This document shows positions 17,701 through 26,082 of a stretch of DNA of 49,325 bases, one piece after another. The notes under the pieces are model-generated. The model worked only from the letters and a program-made list of their open reading frames with translations. It was not told the origin of the DNA and made no database searches. The DNA comes from DASUNQ01 sp036277075. GTDB taxonomy: Bacteria > Acidobacteriota > Thermoanaerobaculia > Multivoradales > UBA5704. The stretch is taken from the NCBI GenBank assembly GCA_036277075.1, contig DASUNQ010000108.1, positions 1-49,325 of the forward strand. The letters are read 5' to 3'. A program made the translations under genes and the position numbers. Within the stretch, counting starts at the first letter, position 1. Each line of letters begins with the position of its first letter.

Positions 17701-18170
17701 TCTCGACCCATCTCTTCCTGGATCGCCTGGTCGAGCAGGTACCTGTGAACAAGTACGCCCGCTTGGCTATCGATCGGACCCTTTCGACAATCGTAATGGC
17801 ATTGTTATGGGATCTCGCCCGCGATCCTTTGCTGCGAGCGCCATCCAATGGTATTCGCTACACGCGCGATTTTCGACCTTGGTGGATCAGTGGGGCGGCT
17901 GATATTCAGCCGCGCCTCGCGGAGCGCTTACGCCGCGCGCTCCGATCAGCGGTCCCCGAGGTGGCTGATAGCGGGCTCGAGGCCCGGCTGGTCCGTTGGG
18001 GTGAAGAGCGCTGGGAAAGGCACGAGCTTCCTTCGCTTCAGTCCTTCCGAAGCCGGCTCGTCAAGGACTGCTTTGCCATGCGCGTCCTGACGAGCCTACG
18101 GGACGTTGACGAACCGGCTACATTCGGTGCCGATTCCCGCCATGGGCCGGCCTTCGAGGCCCTTCGCTGA
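14718..18170 (+). CDS. drmA: DISARM helicase DrmA
   Basis: The protein has 1150 residues. It is an SF2 helicase: Walker A FPTGGGKTEAYLG (about 485-497), Walker B/DEAD variant QDELHLVAEELG (DELH at 715-718), SAT motif ILAASATIEGF, and the C-terminal RecA-lobe motifs SHGVDLERLNLM and YIQSTSRAGRAHAGLV. A CPFCGAKD…CTACN zinc ribbon lies between the lobes. This combination and the neighbouring drmB are diagnostic of DISARM. DrmA and DrmB form the core complex that binds DNA and threads it, with the methylated-host signal protecting self DNA. It follows drmE without a gap and is followed by drmB after 16 bp. Confidence 0.92.
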   Translation: MSSIVIPRAVPPIASALISDVVGQGQQNRLECSVLRAIIARVVERLSNRAGERMAPPWNPVQQVRIGVLRPVEADEARGAVDGSRIGIDFVARSTEGIELLDLEIDVSFALYQPLWPTRLEVLEAARREGDEEAGVGSTGAAQGRHDLRLPITEAWQRSNVFATGLRLGVPVNGTHAGPELANALDAAVRDAVSVHFGRSDAARPFASPGRTVPLSALNTDERYAEALRARVDGAWMPQIPAARLHAFVEEMPNGNLLVSVSLVNQTQPREGDRLQDLNLYDARIEARVVAGGHLEPQRFHLAPDDYRQEDLAEIIGHGRGCVAISAADDGVATETLPLHIQRVVRHRTEHLPELSWSKLDDDPFPILSQVEDAMRAYLREWDAFLPGLGPEARLASERDRNDFDAETRRFAGGRALLGDDAELLRAFRLANRVFARAGAARGHTSWRPFQLVYLIEHLAAVAARRHRHRADLLEELKSVDVLWFPTGGGKTEAYLGLIVVALFYDRFRGKDRGTTALLRFPLRMLSAQQLDRVLRVLTVADDVRHAERIAGAPFELGYLVGGGNTPNALRYEQGWWPGMANAERLTESDRRRHRLIAGCPFCGAKDAVRLAADAIRYRLLHKCTACNAELPLHVSDDEVYRYQPAVIVSTVDKVVGLAHFGEFTSFAHGPAGRCPDHGYFVFGGCGAEGCTRAVRELERVTGWHDPVPTLVIQDELHLVAEELGVFAAHFESLLAEIQCAGPSGLPPKILAASATIEGFDDQVRQVYGRRPRRFPSPGFERRWSFYTLETPDVRRAFLGVMPTGGGTSRVEIAGRIQVELVRAVQDLEDDPSPLRIDAEAALGRVPLDDELRTLLFDYEVSLGYVNRRADGARMSDDLRSLDRQLEAESQDGLRHELLTGDVPITELASAIAQIEHARPTDLRRERLRALVGTSVLSHGVDLERLNLMTMTGMPATIADYIQSTSRAGRAHAGLVVTVFDHFALREASTFSHFLSTHLFLDRLVEQVPVNKYARLAIDRTLSTIVMALLWDLARDPLLRAPSNGIRYTRDFRPWWISGAADIQPRLAERLRRALRSAVPEVADSGLEARLVRWGEERWERHELPSLQSFRSRLVKDCFAMRVLTSLRDVDEPATFGADSRHGPAFEALR

Positions 18171-18186
18171 CCTGGGAGAGGAAGTT

Positions 18187-20001
18187 ATGCAGCGAAGCCG
18201 ATCGCAAGTCATCTTCCGCCACCTACCCGGGGCGGTCTTTCACCACGACGAAGGACCCATCGTTCGAACGACGTTCGTTGACGGAACGCGGCTCGGTCCC
18301 GTTATCAACAAGGCTGTTCTTCTCGAGGAGGTCGATCGTCACTTGGAGCAATGGCCTGACGAACACCTGGCTGGGATCGTCCGACCATCTCGTGTTTCGG
18401 AGCGAGACTTCGTCGTCATAGAGCCAGAAGCTGTCTACTTCGAGGTCTGGCCGCTCCTTCTGCATTGTGAGGGGCGGTGCGGGCGGGCACGCCGCTACTT
18501 CCGACCTAGCCAACTCAGTGCCGATGTCGACGCTAACGGCCGTATTTCCTGCCACCATTGTGGGGGTCGTATGCGTCAACTCCGGTACTACGCGTGCCAT
18601 CAATGCGGGCGGTCGGAGCCCATGTTCACGCCGAAGTGCGACGCTTGCAATAGCTATGAGGACGTGGTCCTCGAGGACACTGGTTCATTCGAGACGTCGT
18701 ACTGGCGCTGCATACGGCACGGTTACCTCCGCGGCACTCGGTTCACGCCGTGCGACTGTGGAGAATTTCTGGCGGAGGGAAGCCATGGCCCCGCTTTTAT
18801 GCGGGCCTTTACGACACGTGACGCCCGGACGTACTATCCACACACAGTTACGTTTCTCAATCCGAAGTCGGCTGTTTACGACCGATTCCAAGTGCATCCG
18901 GCGCGCGCTCGTGTGGCACTGGCCTCCTATCTGGGCGAGGTGTCGAGTCTTCAGCGCGGCATGGAGCAAATCGATGGCGGGCGCGCCGGTAGTCGCTACA
19001 CGCCAGATGAATGGCAGCAGGCATGTAAGACTATTTACGCCGGGCTATCGCCAGAGGATCTGGAGATCATCCGTGATCGACGCGGCCCTGTGATAACAGG
19101 AGTCTTCGGCGCGCCCGATCCGGACCTTGCGCAGCGGCGCCTTGCCGAGACACGCGCGGTGCTAGAGCGCGCGGCTGTACACGATCAAGATCTTGTCGCC
19201 CGACGCACGCTGGAAGACGCCCGACAGGAGGCGGCGAGCCGGGGTGTCGTTTCGGAGGAGGGCCGGCTTTCCGAGACAGAGCGCTACGCCCGGCGCATGG
19301 GTATCGCCGCGGTCTCAGTGACTACGGCCTTTCCGGTCGCTCTTGCGGCCTACGGCTATACGAGAGTCCGTCGGGAGCCGGGCGAGTCTATCCTGCAGGG
19401 GTTTGATCGCCGACGTTACGGGAACCAGTATCCGATTTTCGCGGTGCCGACTGATACCGAAGCGCTGATCGTGACGCTTGCCGCCCGTGATGTGCTGGGC
19501 TGGCTTCGGGACGAGCACGATGGCGCGGGACCGGTACCAGTCGACGAGAAGGATGCCCGTCTCCAGGTCTTCTCGCTATTCGCAGCGGGTGCACAGGAGA
19601 TTGAGCCGGTAGGTACTCTAGTCCACTCCGTCTCGCACGCGCTGCTCCGATCGCTGGCCGACGGTAGAAGTGGCTTCGGCGAATCATCTCTCGCCGAGTG
19701 GCTCTCCCCCGCAACACTTACCTTCGGGATCTACGTCGCGACATTCCATTCGCACACGCTGGGTGCGCTCTGGACAGTGCTCCACCACTCCTGTCAGGAG
19801 TGGCTTGCTGGTGCTATCGATGGCGTGTGGACGTGCGACAACGACCCTCTCTGTCATCAGCGGCAGCCCCGAGCGTGTGAAAGATGCCTTTATCTCACCT
19901 TCGGTTGCCCGGACTTCAATGAAGACCTCTCGCGGACCGCGCCGATGAGCTTCTGGCGCGGTACAGCGAGGCGAGCGGATGCTTCGTCGGCGACGACCTG
20001 A
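18187..20001 (+). CDS. drmB: DISARM protein DrmB (DUF1998)
   Basis: The protein has 604 residues if the ATG at 18187 is used; GAGAGGAAG just upstream is a fair RBS, and the longer frame from 18106 overlaps drmA. It has zinc-ribbon clusters CEGRCGRARR, CHHCGGRM, CHQCGR and CDAC in the N-terminal third. The C-terminal DUF1998 part reads HSVSHALLRSLAD, SLAEWLSP, then CDNDPLCHQRQPRACERCLYL and FGCPDFNEDL, the usual Cys-rich end of DrmB. DrmB partners the DrmA helicase in the DISARM core. It is separated from drmA by 16 bp and from the methylase gene by 9 bp, in one operon. Confidence 0.9.
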   Translation: MQRSRSQVIFRHLPGAVFHHDEGPIVRTTFVDGTRLGPVINKAVLLEEVDRHLEQWPDEHLAGIVRPSRVSERDFVVIEPEAVYFEVWPLLLHCEGRCGRARRYFRPSQLSADVDANGRISCHHCGGRMRQLRYYACHQCGRSEPMFTPKCDACNSYEDVVLEDTGSFETSYWRCIRHGYLRGTRFTPCDCGEFLAEGSHGPAFMRAFTTRDARTYYPHTVTFLNPKSAVYDRFQVHPARARVALASYLGEVSSLQRGMEQIDGGRAGSRYTPDEWQQACKTIYAGLSPEDLEIIRDRRGPVITGVFGAPDPDLAQRRLAETRAVLERAAVHDQDLVARRTLEDARQEAASRGVVSEEGRLSETERYARRMGIAAVSVTTAFPVALAAYGYTRVRREPGESILQGFDRRRYGNQYPIFAVPTDTEALIVTLAARDVLGWLRDEHDGAGPVPVDEKDARLQVFSLFAAGAQEIEPVGTLVHSVSHALLRSLADGRSGFGESSLAEWLSPATLTFGIYVATFHSHTLGALWTVLHHSCQEWLAGAIDGVWTCDNDPLCHQRQPRACERCLYLTFGCPDFNEDLSRTAPMSFWRGTARRADASSATT

Positions 20002-20010
20002 CTCTTGGCC

Positions 20011-21969
20011 ATGCGAGACCGTCGCCGGATCTGCACTATGAGCCAGACTCCGGAACCTTTGACCGCCGGCGTGATTTTGGGTCTGGGCAGTCCGCTTCGG
20101 CACCTAGATATCTCGGCAGTTTCCGCGGCAGCAACGAATGAGGTTGGGCGACGGGAGCGACATCTGCCGACCGTGTCGGTCTTCCGTTGGTGGGCACGAC
20201 GCACATCCGCTGTCTCGGGTGCGGTACTCGATGCGGTCGCTCGCGACCTCGGCCCGCGCCTCCGGGTCGCCGATCCGTTCGCCGGCGGCGGGACCGTAGC
20301 GCTGCAAGCCCTTCTTCGCGGTCATTGGGTTCACGCGCAGGACATCGATCCGTGGGCGGCGGAAGGAATCGCGGCGGCGCTCAGTCTTCCGGCTCCGGAG
20401 GCGATCCATGCTGCGGGTGACCGCTTACGCTCGGCCGTCGCGGGGCTTCTCGATCGCGCCTATGGCACTTCCTTTGACGGCGGCGCTAGCGCATGGATTA
20501 CCCATACCCTCCGTGTAGCCGTGGGAACGTGCCCTCGATGCGACAACGAAGCTCGGCTCTTCCCATATGCGACCCTTTCCCGATTCCAACGGGTGGAAGC
20601 GGTGGGCAAGGACGAGCGCGCGTGGCTAGCGTGCCGGTACGGGCACGTTCACGGGGGTGTCCTGAATCAGCTTCGCAGCTGTCCCGAATGCAGTGACCGG
20701 GTTGATCCGGCCGCTGTCTACACTTCTGGCCGCCAGTTTGCGTGTCACGCTTGCGGTCAGACGGCGACACTCGCCTTATGGGCCCGAGACGGCTTTCGAT
20801 GGGAAGTGGTCTTGGTCGAGAGGGCGGATGGGGTCCGGCGCGAGATCTCAATTCCGCGAAGCGACGAGATCCAACGCGCCGAGTCCGACTGGATGCCCTG
20901 TCGCGAACTTCCACAAATTGAAGCGGGAAGAGAAAGCACCGTTCTGCTCCGACATGGCTTCCGGCACTGGCACGACCTCTATCCACGGCGCCAGCGGGTC
21001 ATCCTTGAGGCGGTCTTCGCTGCGATCCCAGAGGCTGCTGCGGGAGATCCGACCTTAGTGCGCCTACTCCATATAGTCGTTGCTGGTGCCGCGGAGATGG
21101 CCGGTCACATGTCCCGATGGGATCGGCGATACCTCAAAGCATATGAAGCGATGGCTGGGCACAGGTTTAATCTGACTACGCTCGCGGCCGAGCCGAACGT
21201 CTGGGGCGTTGGACGGCGTGGGCGAGGGAGCATCTCACTCCGTATCGCAGCGGCGAAGCGAGCTGCTGAATGGCTCACTGCCTCTCGGTCGCCGATCGCC
21301 CTAGCGGGCCCCTTCAGCACGAGCGCCGATCGAGCCGCTGCCGACGCGGTCGATGCAGTAGTTGTCCATGGTTCCTCCGAGCGTATGCCGCTTCTCGATG
21401 GCTCGGTCGACCTTATCTGGACAGATCCGCCCTACCACGACGACGTGCAGTATCACGATCTCTCAGCACTATTCCGTGTGTGGCTTGGCCTCTGCAGCGT
21501 GGATAGCGAGGCCTCGGCCGTGGCGTCCGGTCCAACGGATAAGCGGTACGTCCAGGTGCTACGGCGCGTCTTCGCTGAGTGCCGACGGGTGCTCGCACCC
21601 CACGGTCGCCTCCTGCTCACCTACGCCAACAGGGACTCAACCGCCTGGATCGCGCTTTACGAAGCACTTCGTGATGCCGGGTTCCGTGCTCAGGGCTATG
21701 AGATCGTTCGTTCAGATGCGGAAACCGACTTCACAAAACGCCGCGGTCGGACCTGCAGCATGGATCTTGTTCTCGATCTGGTGCCCGCAGGCAACAACTC
21801 CGCTCAGCTCATCCACCGGCCCGCGTGCTCGCCAGCGTCTGGGGAAGGCGCTTTTCTAGCTGTTAGGGGTGAAGTGGCTCTTACGGCCATCTCCGACGTA
21901 CCGCCCGTGGGCTGGCGCGAGCGGCTACGAAGTGAGCAGACCGACCACTGGTCTCAGAAACCGCGATGA
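20011..21969 (+). CDS. COG1743/DUF1156-like DNA methylase with zinc ribbons
   Basis: The protein has 652 residues from the ATG at 20011; an ATG at 20038 is an equally possible start. Motif I is DPFAGGGTVALQALLRG (about residue 88) and motif IV is WTDPPYHDDVQYHDLSALF (about 470), with the order and spacing of COG1743-type amino-methyltransferases. The DPPY motif means N6-adenine or N4-cytosine methylation, not C5-cytosine. Between them are zinc-ribbon pairs CPRCDNEA, CPECSDR and CHACGQ. In the operon with drmE, drmA and drmB it presumably supplies the self-marking modification. Classic class 2 DISARM has a C5-cytosine methylase (DrmMII), so this is a variant pairing. Confidence 0.85.
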   Translation: MRDRRRICTMSQTPEPLTAGVILGLGSPLRHLDISAVSAAATNEVGRRERHLPTVSVFRWWARRTSAVSGAVLDAVARDLGPRLRVADPFAGGGTVALQALLRGHWVHAQDIDPWAAEGIAAALSLPAPEAIHAAGDRLRSAVAGLLDRAYGTSFDGGASAWITHTLRVAVGTCPRCDNEARLFPYATLSRFQRVEAVGKDERAWLACRYGHVHGGVLNQLRSCPECSDRVDPAAVYTSGRQFACHACGQTATLALWARDGFRWEVVLVERADGVRREISIPRSDEIQRAESDWMPCRELPQIEAGRESTVLLRHGFRHWHDLYPRRQRVILEAVFAAIPEAAAGDPTLVRLLHIVVAGAAEMAGHMSRWDRRYLKAYEAMAGHRFNLTTLAAEPNVWGVGRRGRGSISLRIAAAKRAAEWLTASRSPIALAGPFSTSADRAAADAVDAVVVHGSSERMPLLDGSVDLIWTDPPYHDDVQYHDLSALFRVWLGLCSVDSEASAVASGPTDKRYVQVLRRVFAECRRVLAPHGRLLLTYANRDSTAWIALYEALRDAGFRAQGYEIVRSDAETDFTKRRGRTCSMDLVLDLVPAGNNSAQLIHRPACSPASGEGAFLAVRGEVALTAISDVPPVGWRERLRSEQTDHWSQKPR

Positions 21970-22024
21970 CGTAATGCCGCCGTGCTTCGAGAAGAGCGGA
22001 GAGGCTGCGTAGTTTGCAAAGCAC

Positions 22025-22050
22025 AACACCCCACCTAAAGGCGGGGTGTT
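22025..22050. terminator. Hairpin between the convergent defence operon and recombinase gene
   Basis: AACACCCC (22025-22032) and GGGGTGTT (22043-22050) form a perfect 8-bp stem, extended inward by two CC/GG pairs around TAAA. It lies between the end of the methylase gene and the end of the minus-strand recombinase, where a bidirectional terminator is expected. The T-tract is poor on either side, so efficiency is uncertain. Confidence 0.6.
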
Positions 22051-22060
22051 GGTGAGAGTT

Positions 22061-23650
22061 CTACGACTGGTCACTGGTATCCTGGCGTAGAGCGAATGCA
22101 GAATTCTGCTTGATCCAGCTTTCGATCTCTTCAATGATGTGTCTCAACGCAGATTCTCTTTGCGAACTTGCCGACTGCGGCAGGTTTGTACCGCTTCGAC
22201 CTTCGGCCCGTTGAAGGTCACTAGGAGTATTTTTCGCATAGTCAGTGAGCGATACAAAGGGACGAAACAGCTCAACAGAGAGGTTTTTGCCGGTCACGAT
22301 ACGGTTCGACGTCGCAAGCTGGGCAAGTGCGCGTTTGTGGTCGGCTGTCGCCGTCTCGTAGCTTAACCAGGCCGCGTTTGCCAGTTCGACCACTTCTCGC
22401 ACCTCTTCCAGCTTCTTTTCGGCCTCGCTGCTTGGAAGTGCGAGCTTCTCTTCAAGGTCTCGCCGTTCAAGGTATAGGCTCGCCTTGCTCTTTTCGAGGA
22501 GTTCCTTCTCCAGCATGCCGTCGAGGTACGCGTCGACGAGGCGGTCAAGCAGGGATTGGATCTGTCCGAGCCGCAGGCGCCGCGCCTCTTGCTGCTCTTC
22601 CCATTCGCTGAGGAACCCCGCGCGCCGCTCTTCCATTCGCTGGAACAGGTACGCTAGTTGGTCGCTTGAGAGCATGAGGCGCCGAAGCTCTCGCTGGATA
22701 GTCTCATCCACGGCTTCTTCGCGCACGCACTTCGTCGGACATCCCTGAGTGTGGCAGCGGTAGTAGACGTGTCCCTTCTGGAGCTCGCCGCGGAGTAGCC
22801 TGCCGCAGTGGCCGCAGGAGAGCAAGCGCCGGAAGACGAATTCGTGTCGGATCACTTTCCGGTGCGTTCGCCCCTGGAGGCGATCCTGCACACGTCGAAA
22901 CAGAGCGACCGGAATGAGCGGCCGGTGTATGCCCGGGAACGTCTCGCCCGTCTTGCGCAAGCTGATGAGGCCGCAGTAGAAGGAATTGTTGAGGATAGTC
23001 GAGAGACCGTTGCGCGTCACCTTGTGTCGGTTGCGGTTCCGCAAGCCTCGCCGGTACATCTCGTCGGCGAGCGCCAGGAGGCTGAATTGGCCGGAGTCGT
23101 ACAGCTCGAATGTCTTTCGCACGTGCGGGGCGGTGTTTGCATCAGGCACCTTCGGCTTGCCCTTCCCGCAGTCGAGGTAGCCGAGCGGCGCCTGGAGCGG
23201 GTAGAGCCCCTGCTTCAGGCGTCCGTAGAAACCCTTGAGCGTTTCCTCCCGCAGGTTGCGGATGAAGTCCGCGGCGACAATGGCCTGAATGTCGGCAGCG
23301 AGCCGGCCGCCACGAGTATGGAGGTCAAGCGACTCGTTCACGAAGTGGACCGCAATCCCAGCGTCGATGAGCTCGCCGAGGTCTGCCCAGTCGCGGAGAT
23401 TCCTGGCGCTCCGGTCGATCTTGTGGATGACGAGCCCCTGTGCTTTACCCTGGCGCAACAGCCGGAGCATCTTGGTGAACTTTGGTCGGCCTCGCTTTGC
23501 GGCCGTCTTTGTCTCCTCGAACCACTCGATGATGGAGAGCCCATGGGTCCCGGCGTAGCGCGCGATGGCATCGTGCTGCTCCTCAGGCGACACGCCCTCT
23601 TCCTTCTGCTTGGGCGTTGAGACACGTATGTATGCGAAGCAACGCGTCAT
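22061..23650 (-). CDS. Large serine recombinase, second copy type
   Basis: The protein has 529 residues. The N-terminal resolvase domain has FAYIRVSTPKQKEEG with the nucleophile Ser at 11, HKIDRSARNLRD and the dimer helix region; the recombinase domain follows (PLGYLDCGKGK, GLSTILNNSFYCGLI), then a zinc ribbon SCGHCGRLL…YYRCHTQGC and a long coiled coil near 330-440. It is a complete large serine integrase, clearly different from the integrase at 37695. It overlaps the small gene upstream by 4 bp. It may be the integrase of a nested or captured element carrying the defence locus, or a resolvase for this element; no att site for it could be identified. Confidence 0.92.
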   Translation of the reverse strand: MTRCFAYIRVSTPKQKEEGVSPEEQHDAIARYAGTHGLSIIEWFEETKTAAKRGRPKFTKMLRLLRQGKAQGLVIHKIDRSARNLRDWADLGELIDAGIAVHFVNESLDLHTRGGRLAADIQAIVAADFIRNLREETLKGFYGRLKQGLYPLQAPLGYLDCGKGKPKVPDANTAPHVRKTFELYDSGQFSLLALADEMYRRGLRNRNRHKVTRNGLSTILNNSFYCGLISLRKTGETFPGIHRPLIPVALFRRVQDRLQGRTHRKVIRHEFVFRRLLSCGHCGRLLRGELQKGHVYYRCHTQGCPTKCVREEAVDETIQRELRRLMLSSDQLAYLFQRMEERRAGFLSEWEEQQEARRLRLGQIQSLLDRLVDAYLDGMLEKELLEKSKASLYLERRDLEEKLALPSSEAEKKLEEVREVVELANAAWLSYETATADHKRALAQLATSNRIVTGKNLSVELFRPFVSLTDYAKNTPSDLQRAEGRSGTNLPQSASSQRESALRHIIEEIESWIKQNSAFALRQDTSDQS

Positions 23651-23883
23651 ACGTGTGTGTCTCGATATTCACTTGTAAAGGATCGACCGTTATCTATGGT
23701 ACGAGCGGGCCTCTGCGCTGTCAAAGCACGGAAGCGCTCGTAGAGCTCTGGTTCAGACTTGAGGTGGTGGTAGATGTCTTCCACGAGATCGAGGTAATGA
23801 TCGAGAGTCTCTTCGATTTCTTTCTGTTCCTCTAGAGTTTGATTCGGGAAAAGATCATGAATTGTAATACGAAGCTTGTTCAT
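23647..23883 (-). CDS. Small protein upstream of and coupled to the recombinase
   Basis: The protein has 78 residues, starting MNKLRITIHDLFPNQTLEEQ and continuing with a helical stretch rich in Glu and aromatic residues (ETLDHYLDLVEDIYHHLK). Its stop codon overlaps the recombinase ATG (ATGA), so the two are translationally coupled. Small acidic helical proteins in this position may be recombination directionality factors or accessory proteins, but no known family is recognised. Codon use is sensible and the overlap supports it being real. Confidence 0.65.
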   Translation of the reverse strand: MNKLRITIHDLFPNQTLEEQKEIEETLDHYLDLVEDIYHHLKSEPELYERFRALTAQRPARTIDNGRSFTSEYRDTHV

Positions 23884-23998
23884 CCAGAGGACGATACGCG
23901 TTCTCCTAGCGCACTCAAGGCTTCGTTTTCTGCCGGATGCCGGGCTCGGCAGGTTACGGCGACTTCCGCTGGATCATGGCGTCGGTACGCTGTGCTTC

Positions 23999-24613
23999 AT
24001 GACGCTACAGTTTCAACAAGCAGTGAACTTCCATCGCAATCTTCCTGAAGACCTTTGGTTTGCGCTGGAGGGTTGCGGGATACCGTCCGCGCTTATCCAT
24101 GCCCGCCTCATCGGGTGGGACGGAGAGCAAATCACCATCCCTGTTTTCTCGCGCGATCGAAAGGTCGTCGCCTTCGAGTACGCGAGCTTTGATGAGCAGG
24201 GCCGGCTCGCCTTGCTGCCTCAGGAGGGAGAGCGCTCTTACCTCTACGGCGAGCCCGTCATGAACCTCAGCCCGAGCGAGGTAGTGCTGACCGAGGGCGT
24301 AGTCGAGTCCTTGGTTCTCTCAAGCCAAGGCTTCAACGCCCTCTCCGCAACGGGAGACGGCTTGAGCTTCCGGGAAGAGTGGGCGTCGGCGCTCCGCAAA
24401 GCCCGGGGGTGCTTCATCTGCTTCAAGCGCCACGCCGAGAGTATCGGCTCGGCGCTCATTGTCCGCGACCTCGTTCCGGGCGCGCGGATTGTGACGCTGC
24501 CGCCAGAGGTCGGTCATGGCGGCGGGCTCTACGAGTTCTTCGTCGAGCTGGGGCAGTCACCAGCGGACTTCCGGGCGCTCCTCAGGCGCGCGGCCGATTC
24601 CCCCGATGCCTGA
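23999..24613 (+). CDS. Toprim-domain protein, primase-like
   Basis: The protein has 204 residues from the ATG at 23999; the upstream open frame to 23876 has no clear start signal. The Toprim core is VVLTEGVVESLVLSSQGFNALSATGDG (Glu at the catalytic position) followed by ARGCFICFKRHAESIGSALIV, in which the usual DxD metal motif is replaced by KRHAES. The N-terminal part (GIPSALIHARLIGWDGEQITIPVFSRD) resembles the fold region preceding Toprim in phage and plasmid DnaG-like primases; no zinc finger is present. It overlaps the following ATPase gene by 8 bp. Together they look like a primase/helicase pair for element replication. The missing DxD makes priming activity uncertain. Confidence 0.75.
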   Translation: MTLQFQQAVNFHRNLPEDLWFALEGCGIPSALIHARLIGWDGEQITIPVFSRDRKVVAFEYASFDEQGRLALLPQEGERSYLYGEPVMNLSPSEVVLTEGVVESLVLSSQGFNALSATGDGLSFREEWASALRKARGCFICFKRHAESIGSALIVRDLVPGARIVTLPPEVGHGGGLYEFFVELGQSPADFRALLRRAADSPDA

Positions 24614-25967
24614 CGACGCTCCAAAGAAGAGCCGGATACGGCCGGTGGTCTCCGCGGCGTTGCCCTCGGGCGAGCTCCTCGAGATGGTGTATGACCCGAC
24701 CGCTCTGGAGACGGGGTTCATCCTCGACGACGGCGCCGCCTGGCGAGCGGAGAAGCGAGTCGAGCTTTCAGGCGTCACTCTCGTGCCGTACTCGCCGGCG
24801 AATAACCTGCTCACCCATCGGGTGGTGCTCTTCCCATCTGCACCGGGGGAGTACGGTTCCGAGGAAGATCTCTTCCGCGATGTGCGCCGATTCATCCACC
24901 GCTACGTCGACCTCTCCGATTCTTTCGAGGAGGTCGCCGCCGCATACGTCCTCTTCTCCTGGGTCTACGACGCCTTCAACGAGGTGCCGTACCTGCGCGT
25001 GCGCGGCGACTACGGCTCCGGCAAGTCCCGCTTCCTCTTGACCGTCGGCTCCCTCTGCTACAAGCCGATCTTCGCTTCGGGCGCCTCGACCGTCTCGCCA
25101 ATCTTTCGCATCCTTGATGCCGTGCAAGGCACCCTGGTCATCGACGAAGGCGACTTCCGCGCCTCAGACGAAAAGGCCGAGATCGTGAAGATCCTCAACA
25201 ACGGCAATGCCCGCGGCTTTCCAGTGCTTCGCAGCGAGCAGACGCCGACCAAGGAGTTCAACCCGCGAGCGTTCCACGTCTTCGGCCCCAAGCTCGTGGC
25301 GACCAGGAATCTCTTCGATGATCGTGCGCTTGAGAGCCGCTGTCTTTCCGAAGACATGGGGACACGGCCGCTCCGGGCCGGCATCCCCATCAACCTGCCG
25401 GAGAGTTTCGAGGAGGAGGCGCGGGAGCTGCGCAACAAACTCCTCCTGTACAGGCTGCGCACCCGCAGCAGCCGGCGCCCGCTCGCCGAAGCATCGGTGC
25501 CGGCCGGTCTCGAGCCACGCCTCTCCCAGATCCTCTTGCCGCTTCTCGCGACCGTGCCGAGCGAGGAAACACGAGCGCGCCTCCTCTCGCTTGCCCGGCG
25601 CTCAGGCCAAGTGCTCTCGGCTGAGCGCGCCATGGCGATCGAGGCTGAGGTGCTCGCGGTTCTCTACGAACTGCGGCAGGAGAACATGCCGCTCTCGGTC
25701 GCCGAGATCACCAAGCGCTTCGCCGATCGGCACGGCGCCGAGTACCAGCATGTGGTGACTCCTCGCTGGATCGGCTCTGTCCTGCGCCGGAAGCTCATGC
25801 TCAACCCGCAGAAGCGCGGAGGCACCTTCGTCATCCCGGCCTCCGAGTACCCCAAGCTCGTTCGCCTCTTCGAGAAGTACAGCGTTCCGGGCGAGCGCCA
25901 GGACATTGGGGACGTTGGGGAGATCCCACGAGTGGAGGAGGACGGGACACCAAGCGTTGCAGCGTAA
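24606..25967 (+). CDS. P-loop ATPase, replication-type
   Basis: The protein has 453 residues from the ATG at 24606, which overlaps the Toprim gene by 8 bp. Walker A is GDYGSGKSRFL (about 133-143) and Walker B is GTLVIDEGDF (about 175-184), with sensor-like region VLRSEQTPTKEFNPRAFHVFGPKLVATRN and an Arg finger-like ALESRCL. The C-terminal 150 residues include a winged-helix-like segment (SVAEITKRFADRHGAEY, RWIGSVLRRKL). It resembles AAA+ ATPases found next to primases in plasmids and integrative elements; the exact family is not identified. The C-terminus ends in a Gly-Asp-Val repeat (DIGDVGEIP) encoded by a GGGGACGTT sequence that recurs inverted downstream. Confidence 0.78.
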   Translation: MPDDAPKKSRIRPVVSAALPSGELLEMVYDPTALETGFILDDGAAWRAEKRVELSGVTLVPYSPANNLLTHRVVLFPSAPGEYGSEEDLFRDVRRFIHRYVDLSDSFEEVAAAYVLFSWVYDAFNEVPYLRVRGDYGSGKSRFLLTVGSLCYKPIFASGASTVSPIFRILDAVQGTLVIDEGDFRASDEKAEIVKILNNGNARGFPVLRSEQTPTKEFNPRAFHVFGPKLVATRNLFDDRALESRCLSEDMGTRPLRAGIPINLPESFEEEARELRNKLLLYRLRTRSSRRPLAEASVPAGLEPRLSQILLPLLATVPSEETRARLLSLARRSGQVLSAERAMAIEAEVLAVLYELRQENMPLSVAEITKRFADRHGAEYQHVVTPRWIGSVLRRKLMLNPQKRGGTFVIPASEYPKLVRLFEKYSVPGERQDIGDVGEIPRVEEDGTPSVAA

Positions 25968-26021
25968 GGCTTGCCGGCCCGCTACCCCCCGTAGAACGTC
26001 CCCAACATCCCCAACGTCCCC
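25908..26021. repeat. 14-bp perfect inverted repeat at the end of the ATPase gene
   Basis: GGGGACGTTGGGGA (25908-25921) recurs as its exact reverse complement TCCCCAACGTCCCC (26008-26021). A further partial copy, GAACGTCCCCAACAT, abuts the second arm (25994-26008). The arms span the end of the ATPase gene and are spaced 86 bp apart. Their role is unknown; iteron-like replication sites are one possibility. Confidence 0.6.
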
Positions 26022-26045
26022 GGTTTCCCTTGACAAGCCTCCAGA

Positions 26046-26069
26046 AAACCTGCCGAGTCCGGCAGGTTT
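26046..26069 (+). terminator. Intrinsic terminator after the ATPase gene
   Basis: AAACCTGCCG-AGTC-CGGCAGGTTT is a perfect 10-bp stem with a four-base loop, running into TTTCT. It ends the Toprim-ATPase transcription unit. Confidence 0.85.
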
Positions 26070-26082
26070 CTACGCCTTGCAT

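Noticed and set aside
23927..23938. TTTCTGCCGGAT matches the attP arm region at 4815-4826
   Set aside because: Only 12 bp, with no inverted partner or core at the right distance; not enough to call a second att site.
23999..24613. Calling the Toprim protein a full DnaG primase
   Set aside because: No zinc-binding domain and the DxD motif is absent, so only Toprim-like is claimed.
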